From Bacillota bacterium (GTDB lineage: Bacteria > Bacillota > Negativicutes > Sporomusales > Sporomusaceae), in contig JAEWGR010000076.1 in the NCBI GenBank assembly GCA_023388195.1, positions 1-37,331 on the forward strand: a stretch of 37,331 nt of DNA, written 5' to 3'. This document shows positions 22,447-30,069 of the stretch, piece after piece (position 1 is the first letter of the stretch; every line of letters begins with the position of its first letter). The notes below the pieces were generated by a model. It searched no databases. It worked only from the letters and a program-made list of their open reading frames with translations, and was not told the origin of the DNA. A program made the position numbers and the translations under genes.

Positions 22447-24648
22447 CTAGGCTCTGGCAACCTGAACAAGGTTCGTATGATAGGTGGAAACCCCGCCCAT
22501 ATCGCCAAGCCGGTCAGGCGCCAGGGCATTGATATTGTTTGCTCCGGGACTGAGTTTTTGCCATGGGGCTTTAGGCGACATGACTACCCCCGGCTGCACC
22601 GCCTCGGTCACTTTCACCTGCAGTCTGACTTGCCCCCGGTCGTTGACCGCATATACCCAGTCACCGGTATCAATCCCCCGGGCTTGGGCATCCCGGGGAT
22701 TGATAAAAATAAGTGGGCCCTCGTAAATCTCCTGGATATATGGTACGTTATGAAATTGGGTGGTAATAAAATATTTCGTTGCCGGTGTTACCAGCTGCAG
22801 CGGGTATTTGGCATACAAGGCCGGTGTTTCCTCCGGCCCTTCGGCCGGCGGCACATGTTCCGCCACCGGGTCAAAGCCGGCTTTGGCCAGGGCTGCCGAA
22901 TAAAATTCAATCTTGCCGGAGGGTGTTTTAAATTTCTTATCGGCAAAGGGAGTGGCCAGATTCAACTTTTGCCAGTGCCGGGCCTGCAGGGTTTCATACG
23001 TAATCCCTGAAAACAGGGAACTGCCGGACTGCAGGGAAGCCTTAATTACCTCGGCGGCCGATTCGGCAAAACACCGTTCCGTATAGCCCATCCAGCTGGC
23101 CAGGCCCGCAAAAATTTCCAGATTGGATTTACTTTCGCCCAGCGGCGGAATGGCCGGCTGATTCAGCCTGACATACCAGCCGAGATAATCGGAGTTGATA
23201 TCCTCATATTCAAAAAAGGTTGCTGCCGGCAGCAGGATATCGGCATAATCAGCCGTGTCGGTAACAAAAGGGTCAACGACGACAGTAAACAGGTCCTCCC
23301 GGGCCAATCCCTGTTTGATCAGATTGGTATTGGCGGCCATCGCCAGCGGATTGCTGTTGTACACAAACAGTGCCTTGACCGGCTTGTCCCTGGTCTCTTT
23401 GGTCTGGCCGGTAAGCGCCTTGCCGATCTCATTCATATTGATCGAACGGACCTGCCTGCCTGCCAGCAGATCAGGCCGTTGCAGCGCTTGCCAGTCATAA
23501 GCCCAGTAATCGCCGTTGATATAAACATAACCGCCGCCGTCCACGCCCACCATTCCCACCAGCGCCGGCAGCAGGGAGACAGCCCGTACCATCCGGCCGC
23601 CGTTGGAATTGCGCTGCATGCCATAGCCAACCCGGATTATGGAGGGCTTGGTGGTTGCATACAGCCTGGCAAATTCAACAATCGTGGCGGCCGGTACGCC
23701 GGTGATTTGCTCCACCCGCTCTACCGGGTATTGCTGCACCTTGGCTACCAGCTTGTCAAACCCGAAGGTATAGTTGTCCACAAAGCTTTGGTCATACAGC
23801 CCTTCATTAATGATGACATGCATCAGGCCCAGAGCCAGAGCGGCATCGGTTCCCGGCTTGGGCTGAATATGCAGATCAGCCTGGGAAGCAAGCGGCGTCC
23901 GCACCGGATTCACCTCTACCAGCTTCGCCCCGTTGTCCCGCGCCTGGTTAATAAATTTGATAATATGAACATTGGTTGCCGCATGATTAACACCCCAGGC
24001 CACAAAAAGCTTGGTCTTGGCATAGGTTTCCGGATCAATCCCGCCCACCTGGCCATACGTATATTTTGTTGCCGGCTTGCCGGCGTCAGAGCACACAGCC
24101 CGCTCCAGTTTACTGGCCCCCAGCTTGTTCCAGAAACGGAAAGGAACCCCGTAATTATTCACAATCCCCAGATTGCCCGAGTAGCTGTAGGGGAGAATAG
24201 CCTCAGCCCCATCGGTATCGATGATCGTTTTGAATTTATCGGTGATGAGGCGGTAGGCCTCATCCCAGGAAATCCGCTCCCAGCCCCCCGCCCCCTTCTT
24301 GCCGGTCCGCTTCAGCGGATACAGAATCCGGTCCGGGTGATACACCCAGGTTGGATAACAATGCCCTTTGACGCAGGGCGTGCCGGCGGTAATCGGGTGG
24401 GTGGGGTCACCGGTAACACTCACAATCCGCCCATCCACCACCCTTGATATCAACGTGCACGTGTCATGACAATTGCGCGGACAGGCCTGATAGGTCAGGG
24501 TGCCGGCAGCGACAGCCGGCAGCCGGCTTGCTTCCGCCGTCAAAACATCCATCAGGCCAAGCAGGGAAACACCTGCGCCCATAGCGGCAGCGCCGGCCAA
24601 AAAAGTCCGTCGCGTCATTTTTAGTTCAAATCTGCTTTCGCTTTCCAT
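22447..24648 (-). CDS. Tat-exported DMSO-reductase-family molybdoenzyme (enzyme 3), arsenic-linked
   Basis: A 733-residue catalytic subunit. A Tat leader is evident: M-T-R-R-T-F-L-A at residues 11-18, followed by a hydrophobic stretch to about 40. The [4Fe-4S] motif is C56, C60, C64, C92 (C-x3-C-x3-C-x27-C; A-C-P-R-N-C-H-D-T-C). At the usual Mo-ligand position it has A-V-C-S-D-A-G (C186-S187), so a serine or cysteine ligand is possible. It is not obviously ArrA, AioA or ArxA. AAGGAGCC precedes the ATG. It sits between arsS and the ferredoxin, torD and arsM genes, suggesting a respiratory redox reaction on an arsenical (for example a methylated arsenic oxyacid); this is inference. A generic DMSO/TMAO-type reductase is the alternative. 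Confidence 0.9.
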   Translation of the reverse strand: MESESRFELKMTRRTFLAGAAAMGAGVSLLGLMDVLTAEASRLPAVAAGTLTYQACPRNCHDTCTLISRVVDGRIVSVTGDPTHPITAGTPCVKGHCYPTWVYHPDRILYPLKRTGKKGAGGWERISWDEAYRLITDKFKTIIDTDGAEAILPYSYSGNLGIVNNYGVPFRFWNKLGASKLERAVCSDAGKPATKYTYGQVGGIDPETYAKTKLFVAWGVNHAATNVHIIKFINQARDNGAKLVEVNPVRTPLASQADLHIQPKPGTDAALALGLMHVIINEGLYDQSFVDNYTFGFDKLVAKVQQYPVERVEQITGVPAATIVEFARLYATTKPSIIRVGYGMQRNSNGGRMVRAVSLLPALVGMVGVDGGGYVYINGDYWAYDWQALQRPDLLAGRQVRSINMNEIGKALTGQTKETRDKPVKALFVYNSNPLAMAANTNLIKQGLAREDLFTVVVDPFVTDTADYADILLPAATFFEYEDINSDYLGWYVRLNQPAIPPLGESKSNLEIFAGLASWMGYTERCFAESAAEVIKASLQSGSSLFSGITYETLQARHWQKLNLATPFADKKFKTPSGKIEFYSAALAKAGFDPVAEHVPPAEGPEETPALYAKYPLQLVTPATKYFITTQFHNVPYIQEIYEGPLIFINPRDAQARGIDTGDWVYAVNDRGQVRLQVKVTEAVQPGVVMSPKAPWQKLSPGANNINALAPDRLGDMGGVSTYHTNLVQVARA

Positions 24649-24765
24649 CTAATCACGGCTCCTTGTTCACATATCGGCAGGTATGACCTGGCAGTCCCAC
24701 TATCCGGTTTATCTACAGGATCGGCCATCCTTTAATAAAACCGCCTGCCTGTCTGCATAATAGGC

Positions 24766-25728
24766 TTATCCGGCCTTATTGTTCAGACTCCCCTGACAAC
24801 TGCTGCCGGCACCGGCCGTACAGGTGAAACAATGATTGCCCAGTCTGACAGGCATCCCGGCCAGGTCTTTGGCCGTAATCCGGCCTATGTAATTATCCCT
24901 GACCGCAATCGGCAGTTGTAATACCTGGTTAAAATCACAGTCATACACACGGCCCTGCCAGTCAACATTAAGCAAATTCCGGCACATGACCCCGGCCAGA
25001 TTCGCCGGGTTAAAATTGTCGGCCAGCAGGTTCATATACCCCTCCAGCAGCCCTTGTCTTTCCAGGTCGGCCCGGAACCGGCCAAGGGGGGCATTGGTAA
25101 TGGTATACAGATTGTTGAATACAATCCCGAACCGTTCACCAAGGCTTTCTTTATAGGCAAAAGCCAGCTCATTCTGGGGCGCCGGTAAAAAGCTGCCGCC
25201 AGGATTATACACTAAATGCAGCTTGGGTCCTGCCCCCCCATAGCCCAAACGATTCAGCTTCTGCAGCATCTTAATGTTCGGACCGTAGACCCCCTTGCCC
25301 CGCTGAAACTCTACATTCTCTTCCAGATAGCAGGGCATGGATGAAATAATATCTACATTATTCGCCCGGAGGAACGCCGGCAGCTTCGCATACTTAGGCT
25401 CCTGTAGAACCGTTAGATTACTCCGCAATAAGATGCTTGCCGCCGGTTTCAGCTTGCGCAGGCCCCGGATGAGAGCCTGTAGATTAGGATTCATCTCCGG
25501 GGCACCGCCGGTAATATCAATAACCTGTATGTCGGCGCTGTCAACAAAACGCAGACAGTCATTAATCACAGTCATACTCATCATTTCCCGCCGGTCAGGA
25601 CCGGCCTCCACATGACAGTGCCTGCAGCTCAGATTGCAGACATATCCCATATTCATCTGGAGACACCGGACATTATCTTTTAACACTGCATCGCCGTACC
25701 GGCCCACATACTCACCAAAATCTTTCAT
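24766..25728 (-). CDS. arsS: Radical SAM enzyme ArsS (arsenosugar biosynthesis)
   Basis: A 320-residue radical SAM protein. The cluster motif is C31-N-L-S-C35-R-H-C38, followed by H-V-E-A-G-P-D-R. The glycine-rich D-I-T-G-G-A-P-E-M-N-P follows near 92-102, with P-C-Y-L-E-E-N-V near 143. The C-terminal motif C300-x2-C303-T-A-G-A-G-S-S-C311 is characteristic; some relatives carry selenocysteine in this terminal motif, here it is cysteine. ArsS is known to join the adenosyl part of SAM to dimethylarsenic, giving the dimethylarsinoyl-adenosine precursor of arsenosugars. GGAAGGGATGG precedes the ATG. It is the first gene of the operon under the ATTGCAA operator. Confidence 0.9.
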   Translation of the reverse strand: MKDFGEYVGRYGDAVLKDNVRCLQMNMGYVCNLSCRHCHVEAGPDRREMMSMTVINDCLRFVDSADIQVIDITGGAPEMNPNLQALIRGLRKLKPAASILLRSNLTVLQEPKYAKLPAFLRANNVDIISSMPCYLEENVEFQRGKGVYGPNIKMLQKLNRLGYGGAGPKLHLVYNPGGSFLPAPQNELAFAYKESLGERFGIVFNNLYTITNAPLGRFRADLERQGLLEGYMNLLADNFNPANLAGVMCRNLLNVDWQGRVYDCDFNQVLQLPIAVRDNYIGRITAKDLAGMPVRLGNHCFTCTAGAGSSCQGSLNNKAG

Positions 25729-25762
25729 AATGACCCATCCCTTCCATTACAATATTTCTGGC

Positions 25763-25781
25763 GGCAATCATTACGATTGCC
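25763..25781. promoter_or_regulatory. Inverted repeat GGCAATC-N5-GATTGCC upstream of arsS
   Basis: Perfect seven-base arms around ATTAC, in the leader of arsS. It carries the same ATTGC core as the larger operators nearby but with the half-sites in a different spacing. Confidence 0.45.
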
Positions 25782-25795
25782 TGCTTCTGCCCCGC

Positions 25796-25833
25796 ATATC
25801 GATTGCAATCAAACTATCATTTGCAATCGATAT
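25796..25833. promoter_or_regulatory. Operator copy 1: ATATCGATTGCAA-N12-TTGCAATCGATAT
   Basis: Perfect 13-base inverted repeat around a 12-base spacer, located downstream of the arsS promoter in the direction of transcription. It has the same half-site and spacing as copies 2 and 3. It is probably bound by the Rep_3-type protein encoded at 25949-26791. Confidence 0.75.
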
Positions 25834-25890
25834 GGTTAAAAAAAATGCGAGACAAATATGCTATCCCGCCTATGCTTTCACTCTATCTAC

Positions 25891-25919
25891 ATTATATGGT
25901 AATTCCTTTTCGATTGCAA
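25891..25919 (-). promoter_or_regulatory. Sigma-70 promoter of the arsS operon
   Basis: Minus strand: TTGCAA (25914-25919), 17 bases, perfect TATAAT (25891-25896). The -35 box is itself one arm of operator copy 2, so a bound protein would block RNA polymerase. Confidence 0.75.
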
Positions 25920-25940
25920 GTGTAAATATATTTGCAATCG
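25911..25940. promoter_or_regulatory. Operator copy 2: CGATTGCAA-N12-TTGCAATCG
   Basis: Perfect nine-base arms, 12-base spacer, overlapping the -35 box of the arsS promoter. It lies eight bases from the stop of the Rep_3-type gene. Confidence 0.75.
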
Positions 25941-25948
25941 ACAGATTT

Positions 25949-26791
25949 TCACTTTGGCGCTATTGATCCATGCTTTTGTTCCGGCGGCGAAAATTTGAAT
26001 TCCGGTTCGTTTTCCCGCAACGCCCTGGCCTCTTCCCCGGTTATTACTTCAAACCAGATGCCTTCCACCCTGCGCCCGGAGAAGGTTGGTCCAAAACGCA
26101 CAAAAATAGCGTCATCCCATTCATAAATTTCCTGGATTGACGGTTCAATAACCCGCAGCCGCAGCTGGCCATAAGAATAGCGTGTGTGTTCCAGCGACAA
26201 TTGCCGCATCATCTCCGCGATGCTGTATTCCACCACACCGGCTGATTTCCGGGCCCAGAGAATTTCAAAAACAGCCAGCGTATGTTTCCCTTTATATTGA
26301 ATGCCTTTGACTAACTGAACTTCTATATCCCCGGGTTCAATAGCCGCAATTAAAGCCAGCACGCGCTCCGTAAACTGAAAGAGAATCTCCCGGCCATGAT
26401 AGGCAATGGCCTGAAACCACTGAGTACGGATCAAGGTTTCCGTCTGCTCATCATACAGCCACAGGCCTTTTTTGGATATTTTCTCAATCTCATTGACTAT
26501 ATAACCATACATGTCATGTTGCGCTGAATCATTACAGATTGTAAGAAAATCATTAAAATGCATCCGATAAGCAGTTTGCGCAGAATGATCCGGCCTGCTT
26601 TCATAGCTTAGGGCAATCGCAGCCGTCAGTATTTTTTGCTGCAATTCTGTAAGTGAATCCCGGCGGCCAATGATACTGCCTGTTTTAACAAGTTGATTAG
26701 GCCGGGTTATTTGTCCGTCCAGAACAAGAGCAGCCTGGATCAGCTTTTGCTCTTCCAGCCCGGTAACCGTTCTCTTAAGATTAACTTCCAT
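25949..26791 (-). CDS. Rep_3 (RepB/RepE-like) initiator-family protein, probable autorepressor
   Basis: A 280-residue protein with the two winged-helix layout of plasmid initiator proteins (Rep_3). WH1 covers about residues 30-150 (L-V-K-T-G-S-I-I-G then S-L-T-E-L-Q-Q-K-I-L-T-A-A-I). WH2 covers about 160-260 (F-E-I-L-W-A-R, Y-S-Y-G-Q-L-R-L-R-V-I-E-P-S-I-Q-E-I, then G-R-R-V-E-G-I-W-F-E-V). No plasmid partition or transfer gene is nearby. Its own promoter and the downstream arsS promoter both carry ATTGCAA-N12-TTGCAAT over the -35 box, as expected for RepE-style dimer autorepression. Inference: a domesticated initiator acting as regulator of the arsenic operon, or the trace of an integrated replicon. 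Confidence 0.8.
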   Translation of the reverse strand: MEVNLKRTVTGLEEQKLIQAALVLDGQITRPNQLVKTGSIIGRRDSLTELQQKILTAAIALSYESRPDHSAQTAYRMHFNDFLTICNDSAQHDMYGYIVNEIEKISKKGLWLYDEQTETLIRTQWFQAIAYHGREILFQFTERVLALIAAIEPGDIEVQLVKGIQYKGKHTLAVFEILWARKSAGVVEYSIAEMMRQLSLEHTRYSYGQLRLRVIEPSIQEIYEWDDAIFVRFGPTFSGRRVEGIWFEVITGEEARALRENEPEFKFSPPEQKHGSIAPK

Positions 26792-26811
26792 TTACCCTCA
26801 CCTCTGGGTTA

Positions 26812-26841
26812 ATTATATAGTATACCGCCTTTCAATTGCAA
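26812..26841 (-). promoter_or_regulatory. Sigma-70 promoter of the Rep_3-type gene
   Basis: Minus strand: TTGCAA (26836-26841), 18 bases, perfect TATAAT (26812-26817), about 20 bases before the ATG at 26791. As at arsS, the -35 hexamer is one arm of the operator. Confidence 0.72.
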
Positions 26842-26860
26842 CTACATTTTAATTTGCAAT
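26833..26860. promoter_or_regulatory. Operator copy 3: ATTGCAA-N12-TTGCAAT
   Basis: Same half-site and same 12-base spacer as copies 1 and 2 (arms at 26835-26841 and 26854-26860). It overlaps the -35 box of the Rep_3-type gene, pointing to autoregulation. Confidence 0.75.
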
Positions 26861-27008
26861 TTCATTACCCATACAAGCAGTAAATGACGTCACTCAGGAT
26901 ACCTGATAAGCAGGAAATCCCGGCGCAAGAGGTAATATATGTATACAGGCGTAAAAAGAAAAGATCCGCCGCTGATCCCAGCTGCAAATACAGACAGGAG
27001 GGAAAAAC

Positions 27009-28169
27009 ATGATCGCATTAACAGGGGGAAAAATCCTGACAATGTGCGGTAAAACCCTGGACCCCGGCACCATTATCACCCGCAACAGCAAGATCTGGGC
27101 CGTTGGCAGAAACCTTGACATTCCGCCCGGCTGCCGGGTCATCGATGCAACCGGTAAGGTTATAACCCCAGGCCTCATTGACGCCCATACCCACTTGGGG
27201 GTCGAAAGCGAAGGCATGGGCTGGGCCGGTTCGGATGTCAACGAACGCAGTGAGCCCGTGACCCCCGGCCTGCATGTTGTGGATGCCATTAATCCCGCCG
27301 ATCTCGGCCTGCTGGAGGCCTACCAGGGGGGCGTAACCACTGTGATGGTGGCACCGGGCAGCGCCAATCCCATTGGCGGCCAGTGCGCACTGCTGAAAAC
27401 AGCCCCCCGGGCTACCGTCGAGCAGATGCTGTTGCAACGGTATGCGGGGCTGAAGATTGCTTTTGGTGAAAATCCCAAACGGGTTTACGGCGCCGACCGC
27501 AAAAAGATGCCGGTTTCGCGCATGGCTACCGCCGCCCTCATTCGCGAGACCTTCTGGAAGGCCCGGCAATACCTGCTGGATCAGCAAGGAAAGGATGGCA
27601 AATACGATATGGGGCTGGAGGCCGTCGCCAGGGTCCTGCGCCGGGAGATGCCGCTGCGGGCGCACGCCCACCGGGCTGACGACATTGTTACCGCCATCCG
27701 GATTGCCCGCGAATTCGGGGTCGACATCATCATTGAACATGGGACGGAGGCCTATCTCGTCGCCGATCTGCTGGCCGCCGAGCAGATTCCGGTCGTGCTC
27801 GGCCCAACCTTGTCCACCAGGTCCAAAGTGGAGCTAAAGGACAAAACCATGGACTCACCGGCCCTGCTGCACCGGCAGGGTGTATTGTTTACCATGATGA
27901 GCGACCATCCGGTAACCCCCAGTTGCTTCCTGTCCCTCTATGCCGGCCTGTCTACCCGCTATGGTCTGCCGGCCCAGCAGGCGCTGCGGATGGTTACCTG
28001 CGACGCCGCCAGGATTCTGGGCCTTGCCGGCCGGCTCGGCAGCCTGGCACCGGGTCTGGACGCCGACCTGGTCGTCTGGAGCCAGGACCCGCTGATCCTG
28101 TCGGCCCGGCCGGAAATGATCATGGTCGATGGCGAAATCGATTTTTTGCAGGCAACAGAACAATACTAA
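27009..28169 (+). CDS. Amidohydrolase (imidazolonepropionase-like)
   Basis: A 386-residue metal-dependent hydrolase. The family marks are V-I-T-P-G-L-I-D-A-H-T-H near residues 50-62, the third histidine in R-A-H-A-H-R-A near 220, I-I-E-H-G-T-E near 240, and M-M-S-D-H-P-V near 297, where the late metal-binding aspartate falls. The C-terminal L-A-P-G-L-D-A-D-L-V-V-W closes the small beta domain. It resembles the COG1228 imidazolonepropionase-like group, whose substrates are cyclic amides or peptides; the real substrate is unknown. ACAGGAGGG precedes the ATG. It is divergent from the Rep_3-type gene and 95 bases before the gapN-like gene. Confidence 0.85.
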   Translation: MIALTGGKILTMCGKTLDPGTIITRNSKIWAVGRNLDIPPGCRVIDATGKVITPGLIDAHTHLGVESEGMGWAGSDVNERSEPVTPGLHVVDAINPADLGLLEAYQGGVTTVMVAPGSANPIGGQCALLKTAPRATVEQMLLQRYAGLKIAFGENPKRVYGADRKKMPVSRMATAALIRETFWKARQYLLDQQGKDGKYDMGLEAVARVLRREMPLRAHAHRADDIVTAIRIAREFGVDIIIEHGTEAYLVADLLAAEQIPVVLGPTLSTRSKVELKDKTMDSPALLHRQGVLFTMMSDHPVTPSCFLSLYAGLSTRYGLPAQQALRMVTCDAARILGLAGRLGSLAPGLDADLVVWSQDPLILSARPEMIMVDGEIDFLQATEQY

Positions 28170-28263
28170 ATAGTGAGCCAGGGCCAAACACCTGGAGGAA
28201 AGTGGAAATTAGCCGCGAAATAGTACTCTATACATAGGATTAGCTGATAAGGAGGGTCAAAAC

Positions 28264-29889
28264 TTGGGGCAAAACGAGCAAATGAACAGCCTCTTTCCCG
28301 GCGAGGCCGAAATTCCCGAACCATACCGGCTTAACCAGCCGGTCCTGCAAACAGAATACCTGGTCAATGGTGAAATCAGGCAGTGGCAGGGCCCCTGCCA
28401 GCAGGTAATCTCACCAGTCCAGGTATGGAAAGACGGCATGCTGCAGCCGGTAGTCCTCGGCTGTTATCCCGTACTGACCCGCCAGGAAGCCCTGGAGGCC
28501 CTGGCGGCGGCGGAAAAGGCCTATGATCAGGGTTGCGGCCTGTGGCCGACAATGACAGTGGCACAAAGAATACGTCACATGGAGCTTTTTGTCCACGCCA
28601 TGATCGATAAACGGGATGAGGTTGTCAAGCTGCTCATGTGGGAGATCGGCAAAACACTACCTGACGCCGAAAAGGAGTTTGACCGGACGGCAGAATATAT
28701 TCGCGATACCCTGGAGGCGCTCAAAGTCCTGGACCGGGAGTCTTCCCGCTTTACCATTGAACAGGGAATCCTGGCCCAGGTCAGACGGGCGCCGTTAGGG
28801 GTCGTATTATGTATGGGCCCTTACAATTACCCGCTCAACGAGACCTTTACCACCCTGATTCCGGCCCTGGTTATGGGCAATACGGTTGTTTTCAAACCGC
28901 CCAAGCTGGGCGTATTGCTGCATTCGCCGCTGTTGGCCGCCTTCCGGGATGCCTTTCCGCCCGGTGTGGTCAATACCGTCTACGGATCAGGCCAGCAAGT
29001 CGTTGGCCCGCTGCTGCAGTCCGGCCGGCTCAATGTACTGGCTTTCATTGGCTCCAGCAAGGTAGCCGATACCCTTAAGCAGCAGCATCCCAAGCCCCAC
29101 CGGCTGCGCTCAATTCTGGGCCTGGAGGCGAAAAACGCCGCCATTGTGCTGGCCGACGCGAACCTCGATCAGGTTGTGGAGGAAACGGTTGCCGGCGCCC
29201 TGTCCTATAATGGCCAGCGTTGTACCGCGTTAAAAATCCTGTTTGTCCATAACCGGATCATCGACGAATTCCTGCGCCGCTTTGCTGCCAAAGTCAGCAG
29301 CCTTACAATCGGTATGCCCTGGGACGACGGTGTCAAGATTACACCCTTGCCGGAGCCGAATAAAAGCCGCTATTTGCAGGAGCTCATTGCCGATGCCGTC
29401 AGCCAGGGCGCAGCGGTAATCAATCCCGACGGCGGAGCTGCCGCCGGGCCGCTTGTCAGGCCTGCCGTCGTGTACCCGGTCAGGGAAAACATGCGGCTCT
29501 ATACCGAAGAGCAGTTCGGGCCGGTGGTGCCGGTTGCCGGTTATGATGATATCAGTGAACCGGTACGTTATATCATCGAGTCCGATTATGGGCAGCAGGT
29601 CAGTATCTTCGGCACCGACCCGGAGCAGATGGCCAGTCTGATCGATCCGCTGGTCAATCAGGTCTGCCGGGTGAATATTAACAGCCAGTGCCAGCGCGGG
29701 CCTGACAGTTTCCCTTTTACCGGCCGCAAGGATTCGGCCGAAGGTACCTTGTCAGTGGCAGATGCCTTGCGGGCATTTTCCATCAGGACGATGGTCGCCG
29801 CCAAGCTGACACCGGCCAACAAGCAATTGATTACAGACATTGTCAAAGGCGATAAATCCAAATTCCTATCAACAGATTTCCTGCTATAA
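28264..29889 (+). CDS. gapN: Non-phosphorylating NADP-dependent glyceraldehyde-3-phosphate dehydrogenase (GapN type)
   Basis: A 541-residue aldehyde dehydrogenase. It carries G-P-Y-N-Y-P-L-N-E-T near residues 182-191, M-G-N-T-V-V-F-K-P near 205, the glutamate in G-L-E-A-K-N near 285, the catalytic cysteine in N-G-Q-R-C-T near 318-323, and E-E-Q-F-G-P-V-V-P near 420. The details (S-Y-N-G-Q-R-C-T-A-L-K, G-M-P-W-D-D-G-V, F-P-F-T-G-R-K-D-S) match the plant-type GapN branch, which oxidises glyceraldehyde 3-phosphate to 3-phosphoglycerate with NADP and yields NADPH without ATP. The start is TTG with AAGGAGGG seven bases upstream; an ATG 18 bases later is possible. A strong terminator follows. Confidence 0.87.
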   Translation: MGQNEQMNSLFPGEAEIPEPYRLNQPVLQTEYLVNGEIRQWQGPCQQVISPVQVWKDGMLQPVVLGCYPVLTRQEALEALAAAEKAYDQGCGLWPTMTVAQRIRHMELFVHAMIDKRDEVVKLLMWEIGKTLPDAEKEFDRTAEYIRDTLEALKVLDRESSRFTIEQGILAQVRRAPLGVVLCMGPYNYPLNETFTTLIPALVMGNTVVFKPPKLGVLLHSPLLAAFRDAFPPGVVNTVYGSGQQVVGPLLQSGRLNVLAFIGSSKVADTLKQQHPKPHRLRSILGLEAKNAAIVLADANLDQVVEETVAGALSYNGQRCTALKILFVHNRIIDEFLRRFAAKVSSLTIGMPWDDGVKITPLPEPNKSRYLQELIADAVSQGAAVINPDGGAAAGPLVRPAVVYPVRENMRLYTEEQFGPVVPVAGYDDISEPVRYIIESDYGQQVSIFGTDPEQMASLIDPLVNQVCRVNINSQCQRGPDSFPFTGRKDSAEGTLSVADALRAFSIRTMVAAKLTPANKQLITDIVKGDKSKFLSTDFLL

Positions 29890-29905
29890 CCCAGGGGAGA
29901 ATCGG

Positions 29906-29943
29906 CAACAGCACCGTGCCAATGCGCACGGTGCTGTTGTTTT
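29906..29943 (+). terminator. Rho-independent terminator after gapN
   Basis: CAACAGCACCGTG-N8-CACGGTGCTGTTG, perfect 13-base stem, followed by four T, 17 bases after the stop. Confidence 0.9.
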
Positions 29944-29999
29944 GACTAGGCAGCACCGGAACCGGGGATAATAACCTAACGAAATAAAACTGGCAATCC

Positions 30000-30026
30000 G
30001 ACTCAAGGGGACGGTTCTCCTGAGTC
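30000..30026. repeat. REP-like palindromic element with GGGGACGGTTCTC core
   Basis: GACTCA at 30000-30005 pairs with TGAGTC at 30021-30026 around AGGGGACGGTTCTCC. The GGGGACGGTTCTC core is one that I recall as dispersed in several Firmicute genomes. It lies in the gap before cydA. Confidence 0.45.
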
Positions 30027-30069
30027 AGTTTGGTACCAACAACAAAATGGAACCGGCAATGAGGATGCA

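Noticed and set aside
23479..24447. Long plus-strand open frame opposite the Tat molybdoenzyme
   Set aside because: Antisense shadow of a well-supported gene; no recognisable protein features.
22447..24648. Assignment as arsenate reductase ArrA or arsenite oxidase
   Set aside because: Context is arsenic-related, but the cluster spacing and the C-S-D-A-G site do not let me place it in those families; left as unassigned.
25763..25940. Possible CRISPR or plasmid iteron array
   Set aside because: The repeats are inverted pairs placed at promoters, not regularly spaced direct repeats; no cas genes and no partition genes are present.
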